This document shows positions 50,268 through 60,144 of a stretch of 64,000 nt of DNA, one piece after another (within the stretch, counting starts at the first letter, position 1; the number at the start of each line of letters is the position of its first letter). Below the pieces are notes generated by a model that saw only the letters and a program-made list of their open reading frames with translations, had not been told where the DNA came from and did not search any database. Where the stretch lies: positions 78,919 to 142,918 of the forward strand of contig NZ_SACS01000014.1 in NCBI RefSeq assembly GCF_004005945.1, in the 5' to 3' direction. The DNA comes from Rheinheimera riviphila. GTDB taxonomy: Bacteria > Pseudomonadota > Gammaproteobacteria > Enterobacterales > Alteromonadaceae. A program made the position numbers and the translations under genes.

Positions 50268-52691
50268 ATGCGGCCGTTTTTAAGCCTGCCGTGGAAAATC
50301 CTGGGCATTACGCTGGGGGCGTTGTTGCTGATGAGTATTTTATTGACCAGTTTTACTTTGGTCAAAATGGAGCAGGATTTCCGGCTGCAACAGGATAAAC
50401 AGCTGCTATTGCGGCAACAGCAATTTAACCATCTGAATTTACTGCTAGAAAATCAGTTACGCAGCTGGCTCGAGTCTTTTACCGACTTAGTCGAGCTGCG
50501 CTCACAACCCAATTTCAACACTTTTGCCAAAGCTTTGGCCAATCATTACGATGCCATTGCGGTCCATTTGAATGTCGAAAGTATCTGGTTATTAGATGCC
50601 AATCTGAATTCGTTATATGCCTCGACCGAGCAAATTCCGCCCTCGGTGCTGGATGTCGCACGGCAGGTGATGACCGAACAACAGCCGCAATCGGCGATTT
50701 TCTGTGCCAGTCAGTGCACCAAATTAATTCTGGTGCCGGTGCAAAATGCCAATGGTGATATCGCGGTGGTGGCGCTTTCGACCACCTTATTGGATATTTT
50801 GTCATCGCTGAAACAAGGCATTGGCTCGGAAGTGGCGATTGTGCGGATCGACAGTGCGGACAACAGCCCGTTGCGGCAATTTGAACTGTTGTCGTTATCG
50901 AATCCGGAGCTGATGCGGCCGGTATTCCGGGCGCTATCGAACCAGCCATCGTTGCAGGAAGCGCGTTCACAGGGCATTGATGTCGAACTGGCTGAGCAAC
51001 ATTATCTGATTAGTTTATTGCCGCTGCTGGCGCAAAACCGCAGTTATTATCTGGCGCTGGTCGATGACACCAGCAAGTTTGTCAAAGCGCAGGCCGCTTA
51101 TCAGCGACAGATTATTTTATTTGCCTGTGGCTGTTTTGTGCTGCTGGCGGTGCTGATTTATTTCAGCACCCTGCGCTTAAGCCGGCGTTTGTTGGCGTTG
51201 GCACAACATTTACCATTGTTAGCACAACGCCAGTTCCGGCAATTCCGCCAGCACAGCGCTTATGATCCGATGTTGTTTCAGGACGAACTGGATGTGTTAA
51301 CCCAGGCCGCTTATCAACTCAGTGTGGAGCTGGAGCAGCTGCATCAACAAATTGAAGTAAATACCCAGGAGCTGGAAAACATCGCGATGTTTGACCTGCT
51401 GACCGGTTTACCCAACCGCAATATGCTGCAATTTCAGCTGAAAAAATGTCTGGCTGGGCTGGAGCGGCAAAAAGGCTCGATTGCGGTGCTGTTTTTGGAT
51501 CTGGATGATTTTAAAAAGATTAATGACAGTAAAGGTCACGCCGCCGGTGATCAGTTGCTGGTCGAAGTGGCGCAGCGACTGCGCGCCTGTATCCGCAGTG
51601 CTGATATCGCCTGTCGCTTTGGCGGTGATGAATTTGTGGTGGTGCTGACCCAATCCAACGAACTGGATTATCCCTATCAGGTGGCCGATCGGATTTTTGA
51701 TGCGTTTAAACAACCGATCAGCCTTGGTGCGCAGCTATTTTATATCTCGACCAGCATCGGCATGACCACCACTGAGCAACATGATGTGTCGCCGGATGAA
51801 CTGGTGCGGCAGGCCGATATGGCGATGTACGAAGCCAAAGATCGCGGCGGCAATGTGGCGCTGCTGTACGATCAGGAAATGTATCAACGACTGGCGCAGC
51901 GGTTGGTGCTGGAAAGTGAAATTAAAGATGCGATTAAATTCAAACAGTTCAGTTTAAGTCTGCAACCACAAATCGAGCTGAGCACGGGTCGGCTGGCGGG
52001 TTTTGAAGCCTTGTTGCGCTGGCAACATCCGGTACGTGGCACGGTGACGCCGGACGAATTTATTGGCATTTTAGAAAATTCCCCACAAATGATTGAGCTG
52101 GGTTACTGGGTGTTTCAGCGTAGTTTTCAGCTGGCCAAAGAGTTGATTGGGAAAGGTTATCCGGATATCCGTATCTCGATAAACCTGTCGGCCGAGCAGT
52201 TTTTAGACCCGGCGCTCCCCGCGCTGTTAGAACTGTGGCTGGACGATTTGGGTTTATCGGCGCAGCACTTCGAGCTGGAACTGACCGAACGCACGCTGGT
52301 GCAAAATATCGACATCACCTTAAGTGCCATGCGTCAGCTTAAAGCGCAGGGCTTCTACTTCTCGATTGACGACTTTGGCACTGGTTATTCGTCGTTGAGT
52401 TACCTCAAGCAAATGCCGGTCGACATTATCAAAATTGATAAAAGCTTCATCTTTGGCATGCTGGAAAACGATGCCGATTATCAGATTATTATTTCCACCA
52501 TCGCCATGGTGCAAAAGCTGGAACTCAAAGTGGTAGCCGAAGGTGTCGAAAACCGCGCCCAGCTGCAACTACTGAAACAACACCGCTGTGATTTTGGCCA
52601 GGGCTATTACTTCGCCCGCCCATTAAACGAAGCGCAACTGGCGGAGTTTTTGGAACATAAAGTGCCGAATGGGTATTTGATGCTGACTTGA
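50268..52691 (+). CDS. Membrane GGDEF-EAL protein with periplasmic sensor
   Basis: An 807-residue inner-membrane protein. TM1 (about 8-30) and TM2 (about 282-302) enclose a roughly 250-residue periplasmic domain, possibly Cache-like. The GGDEF domain has an intact GGDEF with RSAD (I-site) five residues before it. The EAL domain shows FEALLRW and DDFGTGYSSLSYLKQMPVDIIKIDKSFI, so both activities could be present, making and degrading cyclic-di-GMP. It is directly coupled to the porin and PstS-like genes, which suggests it reads a periplasmic ligand. Confidence 0.93.
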   Translation: MRPFLSLPWKILGITLGALLLMSILLTSFTLVKMEQDFRLQQDKQLLLRQQQFNHLNLLLENQLRSWLESFTDLVELRSQPNFNTFAKALANHYDAIAVHLNVESIWLLDANLNSLYASTEQIPPSVLDVARQVMTEQQPQSAIFCASQCTKLILVPVQNANGDIAVVALSTTLLDILSSLKQGIGSEVAIVRIDSADNSPLRQFELLSLSNPELMRPVFRALSNQPSLQEARSQGIDVELAEQHYLISLLPLLAQNRSYYLALVDDTSKFVKAQAAYQRQIILFACGCFVLLAVLIYFSTLRLSRRLLALAQHLPLLAQRQFRQFRQHSAYDPMLFQDELDVLTQAAYQLSVELEQLHQQIEVNTQELENIAMFDLLTGLPNRNMLQFQLKKCLAGLERQKGSIAVLFLDLDDFKKINDSKGHAAGDQLLVEVAQRLRACIRSADIACRFGGDEFVVVLTQSNELDYPYQVADRIFDAFKQPISLGAQLFYISTSIGMTTTEQHDVSPDELVRQADMAMYEAKDRGGNVALLYDQEMYQRLAQRLVLESEIKDAIKFKQFSLSLQPQIELSTGRLAGFEALLRWQHPVRGTVTPDEFIGILENSPQMIELGYWVFQRSFQLAKELIGKGYPDIRISINLSAEQFLDPALPALLELWLDDLGLSAQHFELELTERTLVQNIDITLSAMRQLKAQGFYFSIDDFGTGYSSLSYLKQMPVDIIKIDKSFIFGMLENDADYQIIISTIAMVQKLELKVVAEGVENRAQLQLLKQHRCDFGQGYYFARPLNEAQLAEFLEHKVPNGYLMLT

Positions 52692-53270
52692 TTGGCGCTT
52701 GGCGAAGCGCTTTTGCTTTTGGATTTGGGATTGGGATTATCGGACGTAGGGGCGCATAAGCGCAGCGCCATCGCCCATTTTGTTAATTGGATTATTAGCT
52801 TGTTAGTACCTCTGAACGCTCGAAAGCCCGGAATTTTGGCTCGATTTTGAGACAAATACGTAAACTCGCGATTTGCTAACGTCAAATCGCTCAAACAGTT
52901 CATGTTTCGGTCACCGCGTGATAAAACCTCAAAACCGGCCAAACCACCGGCTCTTTGAGCTGGGGGAGTCCAATTATCTTAACGTTGCGGCAAAGCGATT
53001 AGAAAGTAACTTGGTGCCAGAGGCTGACGATGGTTCTGACAGTTAGCAAATCACTGCTATACACTGAAAGCGGACGTTAATTAAAATCAAAAAACCACTA
53101 TGCTCGAAAATTTCAAGACATTAATGCATTGCAAAATGGTTAAAAATGCATGCATTGTTCAGTTTTCGTTTTAAGAGAACATCGGTTTTTTGACTACAAC
53201 GGTGTCATCAAAATCAGTTGACCACTACACTTTTTCTGAAAGCGATGTTGGTGCTGCGAAGGGAACTTGC
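52692..53270. other. Gene-free stretch with one REP sequence
   Basis: A single REP with GTAG head lies at 52746-52776 (GTAGGGGCGCATAAGCGCAG), of the same sub-type as 4432-4461. The rest (52780-53270) shows no gene or repeat; it should hold the promoter of the large hybrid sensor gene, but I cannot place it firmly. The frame from 53190 is an upstream extension without a good start. Confidence 0.5.
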
Positions 53271-56200
53271 ATGAATTTGTGGGAATTATTTCGAACTTAC
53301 ATGTTGCTGCTATTTATAGCTTTTAAAGCGGGCGCAGCAGATTTTCGACATATGGATATCCGGTTACCACAAAATTCAGTGATCGCGATGCTGGAAGATC
53401 GGCAAGGTTATTTATGGATTGGCACTGGCGCTGGGTTGGTCAAATATGATGGTTACCAGGTGCAAACGTTTTTACACCAACCCGGTGTGGCAAATTCGCT
53501 GAGCCAAAATTTGGTACTCGACTTACTACAAGGTCTGGACGGCAGTATTTGGATTGCTACCAACAATGGCATTAACCGCTACCGTGACGCGGAAGGATTC
53601 CGCCGCTACCTGTATCATCAAGGAAGTATCGAGAGTGATTTATCTCATCGAGTAGGTTTGCTGTATTTAGATCCGACCGGCCGCCTGTGGGCTGGGGGTA
53701 TCAAAGGTCTGTACCTGTACGACGAAGTAAAAGACCAATTTGTATTGGTAAAATTACCAGCAGGTGTCAGGTCCCCTGAGGTCAGCACTATCCGCTGGCA
53801 GGATGATAGCCTGTGGTTTAGCGGATATTTTGGCTTAGCGCGTGTTGCAAAGGAGGCTATTACCACCCTGAACATTCAGGCGGAACTGCTGTATAAGGCA
53901 AATCCGGTGACGGATTGGCTTCGTATTCCACAACAGTCCTTGCTATTGAGCATCGGCCTGAAACCCAACTCTTTTGAAAAATTGGCGGTTGCCCAATTTT
54001 CCAGCCCGTTACCGACTACAACACCACTGATACTTGATATGCCTATTTATTTTTTCCACTGTGATCGGCACCAACAATGTTGGGGCTTTGGCGGTAAACA
54101 ATTGTTCAGGCGCTTGCCGGACGGGCAGTTTCGGCGGTATCAGTTCCCCGATAGCCAAAATTTTATTACGGATTTATTGGAAACAGCCAATGGCGAGCTG
54201 CTGGTTTGTATAGGCACTGAGATCTACCGGTATCAACGCAGCCAAGATCAGTTTGTGCTGATGACTGTAGAAGAAAACAAAACCCGTAATAGTAAAACGC
54301 GCTTGTTTGAGTCCTCTGATGGATCCGTATGGGCCAGTAGTCACGTCAATGGTTTGTTCCTGTGGTCGCCCTTTAATCGGAAATTTCAGCATATTTTACT
54401 GCCACCAGCATTTTCGAAGCCCAATATGAATGTGATAAGGATCATCCAGGAAGATGCGGTATCAAACACGCTCTGGTTAGCCAATGACTCGGGCCAATTG
54501 CTGAGTGCCCCCATCAACACGCCTATACAACAACCGATCACCGATTGGCAGCAATATCCGGTGCCAGGATCAGTGCATACTATTATCCATAGTCTTTACC
54601 ACATCGACAAAGACCGGCGGCTGTTAGGGACCAGTCACGGACTGCTCCAGTGGGAAAAAAATCTATCTGAATTTGTAGCGTCACCACTGCAAACCTTGTT
54701 GGCGGAAATCGCGCCAACTGCAGGGGCGTCGGATCTGGAATTGCAGGTACTGGACATCAAGCGCGATGGCGACTGTTTGTGGCTGGCGACAACCGCAGGT
54801 CTGGGCTGTGCTGATGTCACGGGCTCGAAGCTGTTACGTTGGTATGGTGTCGCGGATTACCCGGCGTTTAAGGGCAATGATTTACACCGGATTTATCGTG
54901 CTCGTGATGGTGCCTTGTGGCTAGCCAGTACTCAGGGACTGTTACGGTTTGACCCTGCGACAGAGCGTTTGCTGCAGTTTCAATATGATGCGAATAACAA
55001 AAACAGTTTGTCCCACAACTGGGTGCATGGCATTTGGCAGCAGTCTGAACATGAGTTTTGGATAGCGACCCGTGAAGGCGGTTTAAACTTGTTACGCTGG
55101 CACGCAGATGCCGCTCCGCACTGGCAGCGTTTTGGCGAGGCCGATGGTTTGCCAACCGAAGTGCTGTATGGCATTTTGGGCGATGAAACAGGGTTACTTT
55201 GGTTGTCATCCAATCAAGGCATTTTCAGCTTTAACCCGCATACCCACCAAGTGCGGGTCTATCAGTCAGACGATGGCTTGCAATCAACCGAATTTAATTT
55301 CAGTGTCGCGCACATTAGCCAAAGTGGCCGTTTTTATTTTGGTGGAGTAGCGGGAGCGAACGCATTTTTGCCAAAGCAGGTGCAAGACAATCCTGTGGTA
55401 CCGAAAATATTGCTCGCTGGGCTGCGAGTAAATGAACAGCCGTATAACCTGACTCGGTTGCAAGATGCGGTCACACCACTGGTATTGCAATTTGACCAAA
55501 ACCATTTGGTGTTTGATGCACTTGCACTGCAATACGCCGATCCCAAGCGTAACCAGTATGCCTGGAAGCTAGAAGGGGCGGATGGCAACTGGGTGTATGC
55601 CGGTACCAATCGACAGGCACGATATGGTGCGTTACCGCCTGGGAATTATCAATTCTGGTTAAAAGCAGCGAACCCCGATGGCGTGTGGAGCGAGCCTAAG
55701 CTCATGATCTCATTAAAGATTCGCCCACATCCTTTGCTAAGTCCCTGGGCTTATGCTGTGTACCTTATTTTACTGGTGGCTTCGATTTGGGCATACAAGC
55801 GGTGGAGAGATCAAACTGAGCAACAGTTGCAATGTAAAATCCAACAGGGTATTGCCCGGGAAACTGCATTAAATAAGCGTCTGCGCATTCAATTTGAACA
55901 TACTGCACATGAAATGCGTACGCCGCTGATGCGGCTGAGTACCCATCTCAATCGCAGTGTTGCTGCGATGCAGACCGAAAATCATCAGCAGGCATTAAAT
56001 TTTTTGCAAACGGCCGATGCCGCGCAACAAGAATTACACATGTTGATCCAGCGACAACTCGATGTCGAAGAATTGAAATTAACGCAAGGCCATCAACCGC
56101 TGCATCTGTTGGCGCGGCCTATTGTACTAGGGGAACTCAGTCGCTATCTATCCTACGCGCAAGAAAAAGGCTTGCAGTTAACTCATGATATCGCCGATGT

Positions 56201-57479
56201 GACCTTGTTGGCAGTGCCTGGTGTATTGGAGCTTATCTGTGACAATTTACTGAGTAATGCCATCAAATACACTCAAACCGGTGGTTTCATCGCCGTGCAA
56301 CTGACTGAGCAGCCGCCATGGCTAGAGCTGACTATTTCCGATAATGGCTCTGGTATTGCCAAAGCAGAGCAGGACAAAGTGTTTTTACGGCACTACCGAG
56401 TGGCGGGTCAGCAGCATATTGCCGGAAGTGGCGAGGGCTTGTTTTTAGTCAAGACCTGTGTCGACGACGCCGGTGGGCAGCTGGCACTGCACAGCGCTGT
56501 GGGCGAAGGTTGCAGCATTTTGGTGCGATTGCCCGCAGGGGATCCACTACTGGTTAAGGCATTGCAGACCTTGCCAGCGTTACAACGTACTGTTGTGAGT
56601 ATCCAAACCAGCAATGGAATTGCTATCCACCCACAACGGCCTGCTGCAGGCAGTGAGACCATTCTGCTGGTAGAGGATCATCCAGGATTATTACAGGACC
56701 TGCATAGTCTGCTTTGTCAGCATTATCATTGTATTGTTGCCGATAATGGCCAGCTCGGCTGGCAACTGGCGAAGCAGGAGCTACCGGATTTAGTGATCAG
56801 CGACGTGATGATGGAGCAAAATGACAGCGGTTTCGTATTACTGACCAAGCTGAAAAGCCATATTGATACCAGTCATATTCCGGTGGTTCTGCTGACCGCG
56901 TTAACAGATGAGCAAAACAGGCTTAAAGGCATGACACATCAGGCAGATGTTTACTTAAGTAAGCCGATCAGTGAACAGGCGATACTTGCCAGTATCGAAA
57001 CACTGTTGAATCAACATTGGCGAGTAGGCGAGCAAATTCGGCGAGCGATGGATGCAGCAAGGCAACAGCCAAAACCGCTGTCAGAAGCCGAAAGATTTCA
57101 GGCCAAGATACAGGGGATCTTTGAGCATGTGTATCAAGATCCGGAAGTGCAAGTTCAGGATATTGCGGCAGCTTTTGGAAAAAGTGCCAGCGTATTGCAA
57201 AAACTGGCCAAGCAGTACTTAACACAAAGCCTGAAAGAAAGTTTACGGGACTTCCGCTTGCAACAGGCTGAGCGACTACTAGACCAACATTCTGAATGTT
57301 CGATTGATCTGATTGCGGAGCAATGTGGTTTCGGCAGTACGCGCAGCTTGCAACGTGATTTTAAGGAACATTTTCAGTTGACTCCCCAGCAATACCGGGA
57401 AGGTATACGACCACTGCAGCGGCCTGCGGCGCGGGCAGTTCCCGAGCCAGCTACAGCCACACAGCTCGAAGAAAGTTAA
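53271..57479 (+). CDS. Hybrid two-component system: propeller sensor, kinase, receiver and AraC output
   Basis: A 1402-residue one-protein signalling system of the HTCS type. After a signal peptide (ends FKAGAADF) come two-component-regulator propeller repeats (about 30-700, with GYLWIGTGAGLVKYDG and similar) and a Y_Y_Y domain (about 740-813). One TM follows (about 824-843), then HisKA with the phospho-histidine in HEMRTPLMRL (near 880), HATPase_c (DNLLSNAIKYTQ, ISDNGSGI), a receiver domain (VEDHPGLL, phosphoacceptor in DLVISDVMM) and a C-terminal AraC HTH (about 1284-1380). All key residues look intact. The ATG has GAAGGGA upstream. Ligand and target genes are unknown. Confidence 0.93.
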   Translation: MNLWELFRTYMLLLFIAFKAGAADFRHMDIRLPQNSVIAMLEDRQGYLWIGTGAGLVKYDGYQVQTFLHQPGVANSLSQNLVLDLLQGLDGSIWIATNNGINRYRDAEGFRRYLYHQGSIESDLSHRVGLLYLDPTGRLWAGGIKGLYLYDEVKDQFVLVKLPAGVRSPEVSTIRWQDDSLWFSGYFGLARVAKEAITTLNIQAELLYKANPVTDWLRIPQQSLLLSIGLKPNSFEKLAVAQFSSPLPTTTPLILDMPIYFFHCDRHQQCWGFGGKQLFRRLPDGQFRRYQFPDSQNFITDLLETANGELLVCIGTEIYRYQRSQDQFVLMTVEENKTRNSKTRLFESSDGSVWASSHVNGLFLWSPFNRKFQHILLPPAFSKPNMNVIRIIQEDAVSNTLWLANDSGQLLSAPINTPIQQPITDWQQYPVPGSVHTIIHSLYHIDKDRRLLGTSHGLLQWEKNLSEFVASPLQTLLAEIAPTAGASDLELQVLDIKRDGDCLWLATTAGLGCADVTGSKLLRWYGVADYPAFKGNDLHRIYRARDGALWLASTQGLLRFDPATERLLQFQYDANNKNSLSHNWVHGIWQQSEHEFWIATREGGLNLLRWHADAAPHWQRFGEADGLPTEVLYGILGDETGLLWLSSNQGIFSFNPHTHQVRVYQSDDGLQSTEFNFSVAHISQSGRFYFGGVAGANAFLPKQVQDNPVVPKILLAGLRVNEQPYNLTRLQDAVTPLVLQFDQNHLVFDALALQYADPKRNQYAWKLEGADGNWVYAGTNRQARYGALPPGNYQFWLKAANPDGVWSEPKLMISLKIRPHPLLSPWAYAVYLILLVASIWAYKRWRDQTEQQLQCKIQQGIARETALNKRLRIQFEHTAHEMRTPLMRLSTHLNRSVAAMQTENHQQALNFLQTADAAQQELHMLIQRQLDVEELKLTQGHQPLHLLARPIVLGELSRYLSYAQEKGLQLTHDIADVTLLAVPGVLELICDNLLSNAIKYTQTGGFIAVQLTEQPPWLELTISDNGSGIAKAEQDKVFLRHYRVAGQQHIAGSGEGLFLVKTCVDDAGGQLALHSAVGEGCSILVRLPAGDPLLVKALQTLPALQRTVVSIQTSNGIAIHPQRPAAGSETILLVEDHPGLLQDLHSLLCQHYHCIVADNGQLGWQLAKQELPDLVISDVMMEQNDSGFVLLTKLKSHIDTSHIPVVLLTALTDEQNRLKGMTHQADVYLSKPISEQAILASIETLLNQHWRVGEQIRRAMDAARQQPKPLSEAERFQAKIQGIFEHVYQDPEVQVQDIAAAFGKSASVLQKLAKQYLTQSLKESLRDFRLQQAERLLDQHSECSIDLIAEQCGFGSTRSLQRDFKEHFQLTPQQYREGIRPLQRPAARAVPEPATATQLEES

Positions 57480-57804
57480 CTCCGCAACTGGGGAGCAGGC
57501 CGACACGATTGTAGAGGTCGCCTGCTTCCATTTCTGCACAAAAATTCATTCTGTCGCCATCTTGAGCGTTTCTGTCGCCAGTCTTTTTAAGATCCACTGC
57601 TAAGTTAAGGCGTAGCTTTGTTCATTTAATGAATATGGGGTGTGGACACAAAAATTTCAGCACTAAATTCGGTCGGCTGACTAGTGCTCTTGAGTGTTCA
57701 ATTGCATTTAAAGACCACCCAATTGCAAGTTTGCTTTACCCGTCGCGGCAAATCGACGACATCACCAATTTCACTGAAATCCAGTTAACGAAAAAGGGAA
57801 TAAA
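57480..57804. other. Gene-free stretch, left edge of accessory region
   Basis: I see no gene here. CTGTCGCCATCTTGAGCG recurs in part (CTGTCGCCAGTC) near 57550-57590. The last bases before 57805 hold AAAGGGAA, the ribosome site of the next gene. GC content drops to the right. Confidence 0.4.
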
Positions 57805-58269
57805 ATGATTAAACGTATTCTTGCATGCGCATTATCCAGTGCTTTAGTCGTACCTTGTTACGCTGAAGATTTTCCAGACATGGCGCGTCCCCAGATTGTA
57901 TCCGCTCTAAATTCCGGGCAAAAAGTGATAGTCATGTTCCATACAGACAAATCCTTGGCAGCAACAACCGCCATTATCAGCTCGGCGATGAAAGTCGGTG
58001 ATCCTGATGCCATTCTTCATAAGCATTGGGTAACAGATATTACCTTCAAAGGGTACGATGAACAGAGGAAATGCGGAATGGTAGTTGGTACTTGGTGGTC
58101 TGAAGACTCCAGTTCAATGGCAACTGAATGGGAAGATAAAGTTTATCCGAGGGTAAAAAATTCGGTAAACACCATCACATTCCAGTACGTTAAAGATGGA
58201 GGCACTGTCATAAAGGAAAATACGCTTGGCTCGAATGGAGACGATATTATGGAGTTATGTTTGAACTGA
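57805..58269 (+). CDS. Unrecognised secreted protein
   Basis: A 154-residue protein. The signal peptide (MIKRILACALSSALVVPCYA) is clear. The mature part has two cysteines, in RKCGMVVG and MELCLN, that could form a disulfide, and no motif I can name. It starts a run of three plus-strand genes of unusual character (57805-61989). The ATG has AAAGGGAA 5 bases upstream. Low GC and AT-rich codons contrast with the genes to the left. Confidence 0.65.
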   Translation: MIKRILACALSSALVVPCYAEDFPDMARPQIVSALNSGQKVIVMFHTDKSLAATTAIISSAMKVGDPDAILHKHWVTDITFKGYDEQRKCGMVVGTWWSEDSSSMATEWEDKVYPRVKNSVNTITFQYVKDGGTVIKENTLGSNGDDIMELCLN

Positions 58270-58339
58270 ACAGCAAAAAAACTATAAACGAATCATTTCC
58301 ATACGTTTTTTTCGGGACGCCTTATGTTAAGGAAATAAT

Positions 58340-60025
58340 ATGTGGAGTCTGAAGAATATGAATACATTATTTTGGAGTACCGGCGTCGTGTATGTGAGCG
58401 GCACTTCGATCGTGAGTTCATTGAATAATCTGTCTGCAAAAAAATTTTTTACTTCGATACGTCAATCAATATACAGAAATTTAAAACTTCTTAGTTTCTT
58501 TTATCTAATGTTTGCTCTCACCGCCTGCGGTGGTGGTTCAAAAGGCGATGCTGCTGGCACACCAGACGCATCAGTGCCACCGACTACAACTCCGCCTGTT
58601 GTATCGCCATCGAGCCGGTACTATAACCTCCAAGTTGGTTGCCCCAGCTATTTTGGTGCCATTAATTCTCCAAGCTGGTTCAGCAGTTATGGCGACCAAT
58701 CTAAAGTGCCGTTGGTATACATAACAGAACTTGATGGCACCCTGATTTCGCAATTGAATCAAAACAGAAGCAGCCTGGGATATGCCGAGTTTATATCTCA
58801 GGATATTTCGTCAGAAATAGAAAAATACCCGAGCAAATACCTGACTTTCAGATGCATCTATCAGCAGAGGGGATCGGCCCAGAAGTTTGAATATCGTCAC
58901 CCAATTTCTGACGATAGCATCTGGCAAAAGTCAGCTATCGACACAAATCGAACGACCACCTACTTTGAAGTATCGATGATTAGTGATTTGCAAATGCGTA
59001 TTTGGCAAGCACTAATGAAAAGTGGTTATTTAGACGCCAATGCCTGGGCGATATCACAAAAAACAGTGACCGACGCGTTTGGTGAGGTTGAGTTCGGAGC
59101 ATTAAAACATGCTGCATTGCAAAATTGTTGTGGTTTAGCTTTCTATACTGAACAACAACGATTAGTTGCCGAAGCGCAACCTAACGGACGGGCGTTTAGA
59201 AAGCTAAAACTACTAGCTGAGCTAAATACTTCTGAACCATCAGGGGATATTCAGGCAATCATTGCGACAGCGGTATCAGACTGGGTCAATTACACGGTTG
59301 ATCGCACAGCCCTTTCCCAGCCCAAAGTAACAGGTGCAATATTCAGGCAGTTGACCAAACCGCTTTCGAAGGACGCAATGAATTTTGGTACATCCGCTTG
59401 GAAGCAATTTCAGTCAAGTGATCCGGCCTTTTCATCTACTGCAAAAACAAACATTGATGGCTCCTGGCAGGCATCACTTGACTGGGTATCCGGGACGGCA
59501 AATGCTGAATACTCAGTTCAACGCTACCAATCTGTGAGCCTGCCAGCTGATCGCGATTATTCAAAACTATTTGTTGATTTCAGTTTACTTCGTGCTGTTG
59601 GTGGATGTCAGCCAGCAATCTTTGGATGTACCATTGCTTCTGGGATTGCAGGTATATTTGTGTGCTATCAGACGAATACAGGTGCTACTGTTGGATGTAC
59701 GGTATTCACCGCAGTTTCTGATCTAATCACAGTGCCAACATATCTTGGTGGAGTGTTTACCGCAGCAAACCCTTTTGGTCGACAGCAGTTCGACATCATC
59801 TCAATATCGCCCAATTCGCCAAACTCTGACACTTATGGACTTGATCGAACTTACGCCTTAAGCAGCCTTTTTGAGGCGTCTGTGAGTCCAAGCATACGGG
59901 AAGCCGGACTTAACAGAAGCATTAGCAGATTGGAGTTCGGTGCGGTTGTCCTTACATCCAGCAATAGCTGTTACAAATGCCGTGCGGAGATCAGCATAAG
60001 GCGTCTTGGTATGCAGAGTTTATAA
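58340..60025 (+). CDS. Unrecognised lipoprotein with long N-terminal extension
   Basis: A 561-residue protein that I do not recognise. A lipobox-like LTACGGG (cysteine near residue 63) follows a hydrophobic stretch, but about 50 residues rich in basic and hydroxyl residues precede it, much longer than a usual lipoprotein signal. A Pro/Thr linker (about 75-95) follows. The body has several cysteines, for example QNCCGLAFY and GCQPAIFGC, and a Cys-x-x-Cys near the end (NSCYKCRAEISI). The ATG has AAGGAA 5 bases upstream, so the start itself is well supported. Confidence 0.6.
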   Translation: MWSLKNMNTLFWSTGVVYVSGTSIVSSLNNLSAKKFFTSIRQSIYRNLKLLSFFYLMFALTACGGGSKGDAAGTPDASVPPTTTPPVVSPSSRYYNLQVGCPSYFGAINSPSWFSSYGDQSKVPLVYITELDGTLISQLNQNRSSLGYAEFISQDISSEIEKYPSKYLTFRCIYQQRGSAQKFEYRHPISDDSIWQKSAIDTNRTTTYFEVSMISDLQMRIWQALMKSGYLDANAWAISQKTVTDAFGEVEFGALKHAALQNCCGLAFYTEQQRLVAEAQPNGRAFRKLKLLAELNTSEPSGDIQAIIATAVSDWVNYTVDRTALSQPKVTGAIFRQLTKPLSKDAMNFGTSAWKQFQSSDPAFSSTAKTNIDGSWQASLDWVSGTANAEYSVQRYQSVSLPADRDYSKLFVDFSLLRAVGGCQPAIFGCTIASGIAGIFVCYQTNTGATVGCTVFTAVSDLITVPTYLGGVFTAANPFGRQQFDIISISPNSPNSDTYGLDRTYALSSLFEASVSPSIREAGLNRSISRLEFGAVVLTSSNSCYKCRAEISIRRLGMQSL

Positions 60026-60144
60026 GTCGCTGTTGTGACCCATTTCCATAGCGTGGTGCCCTAAAGTGATCGGGTTCATTTATTTTTAAGACAGATTTTG
60101 AATCAAACCCTTAAGTACAAATTCCGGATAAAAAAGGAATAAAA

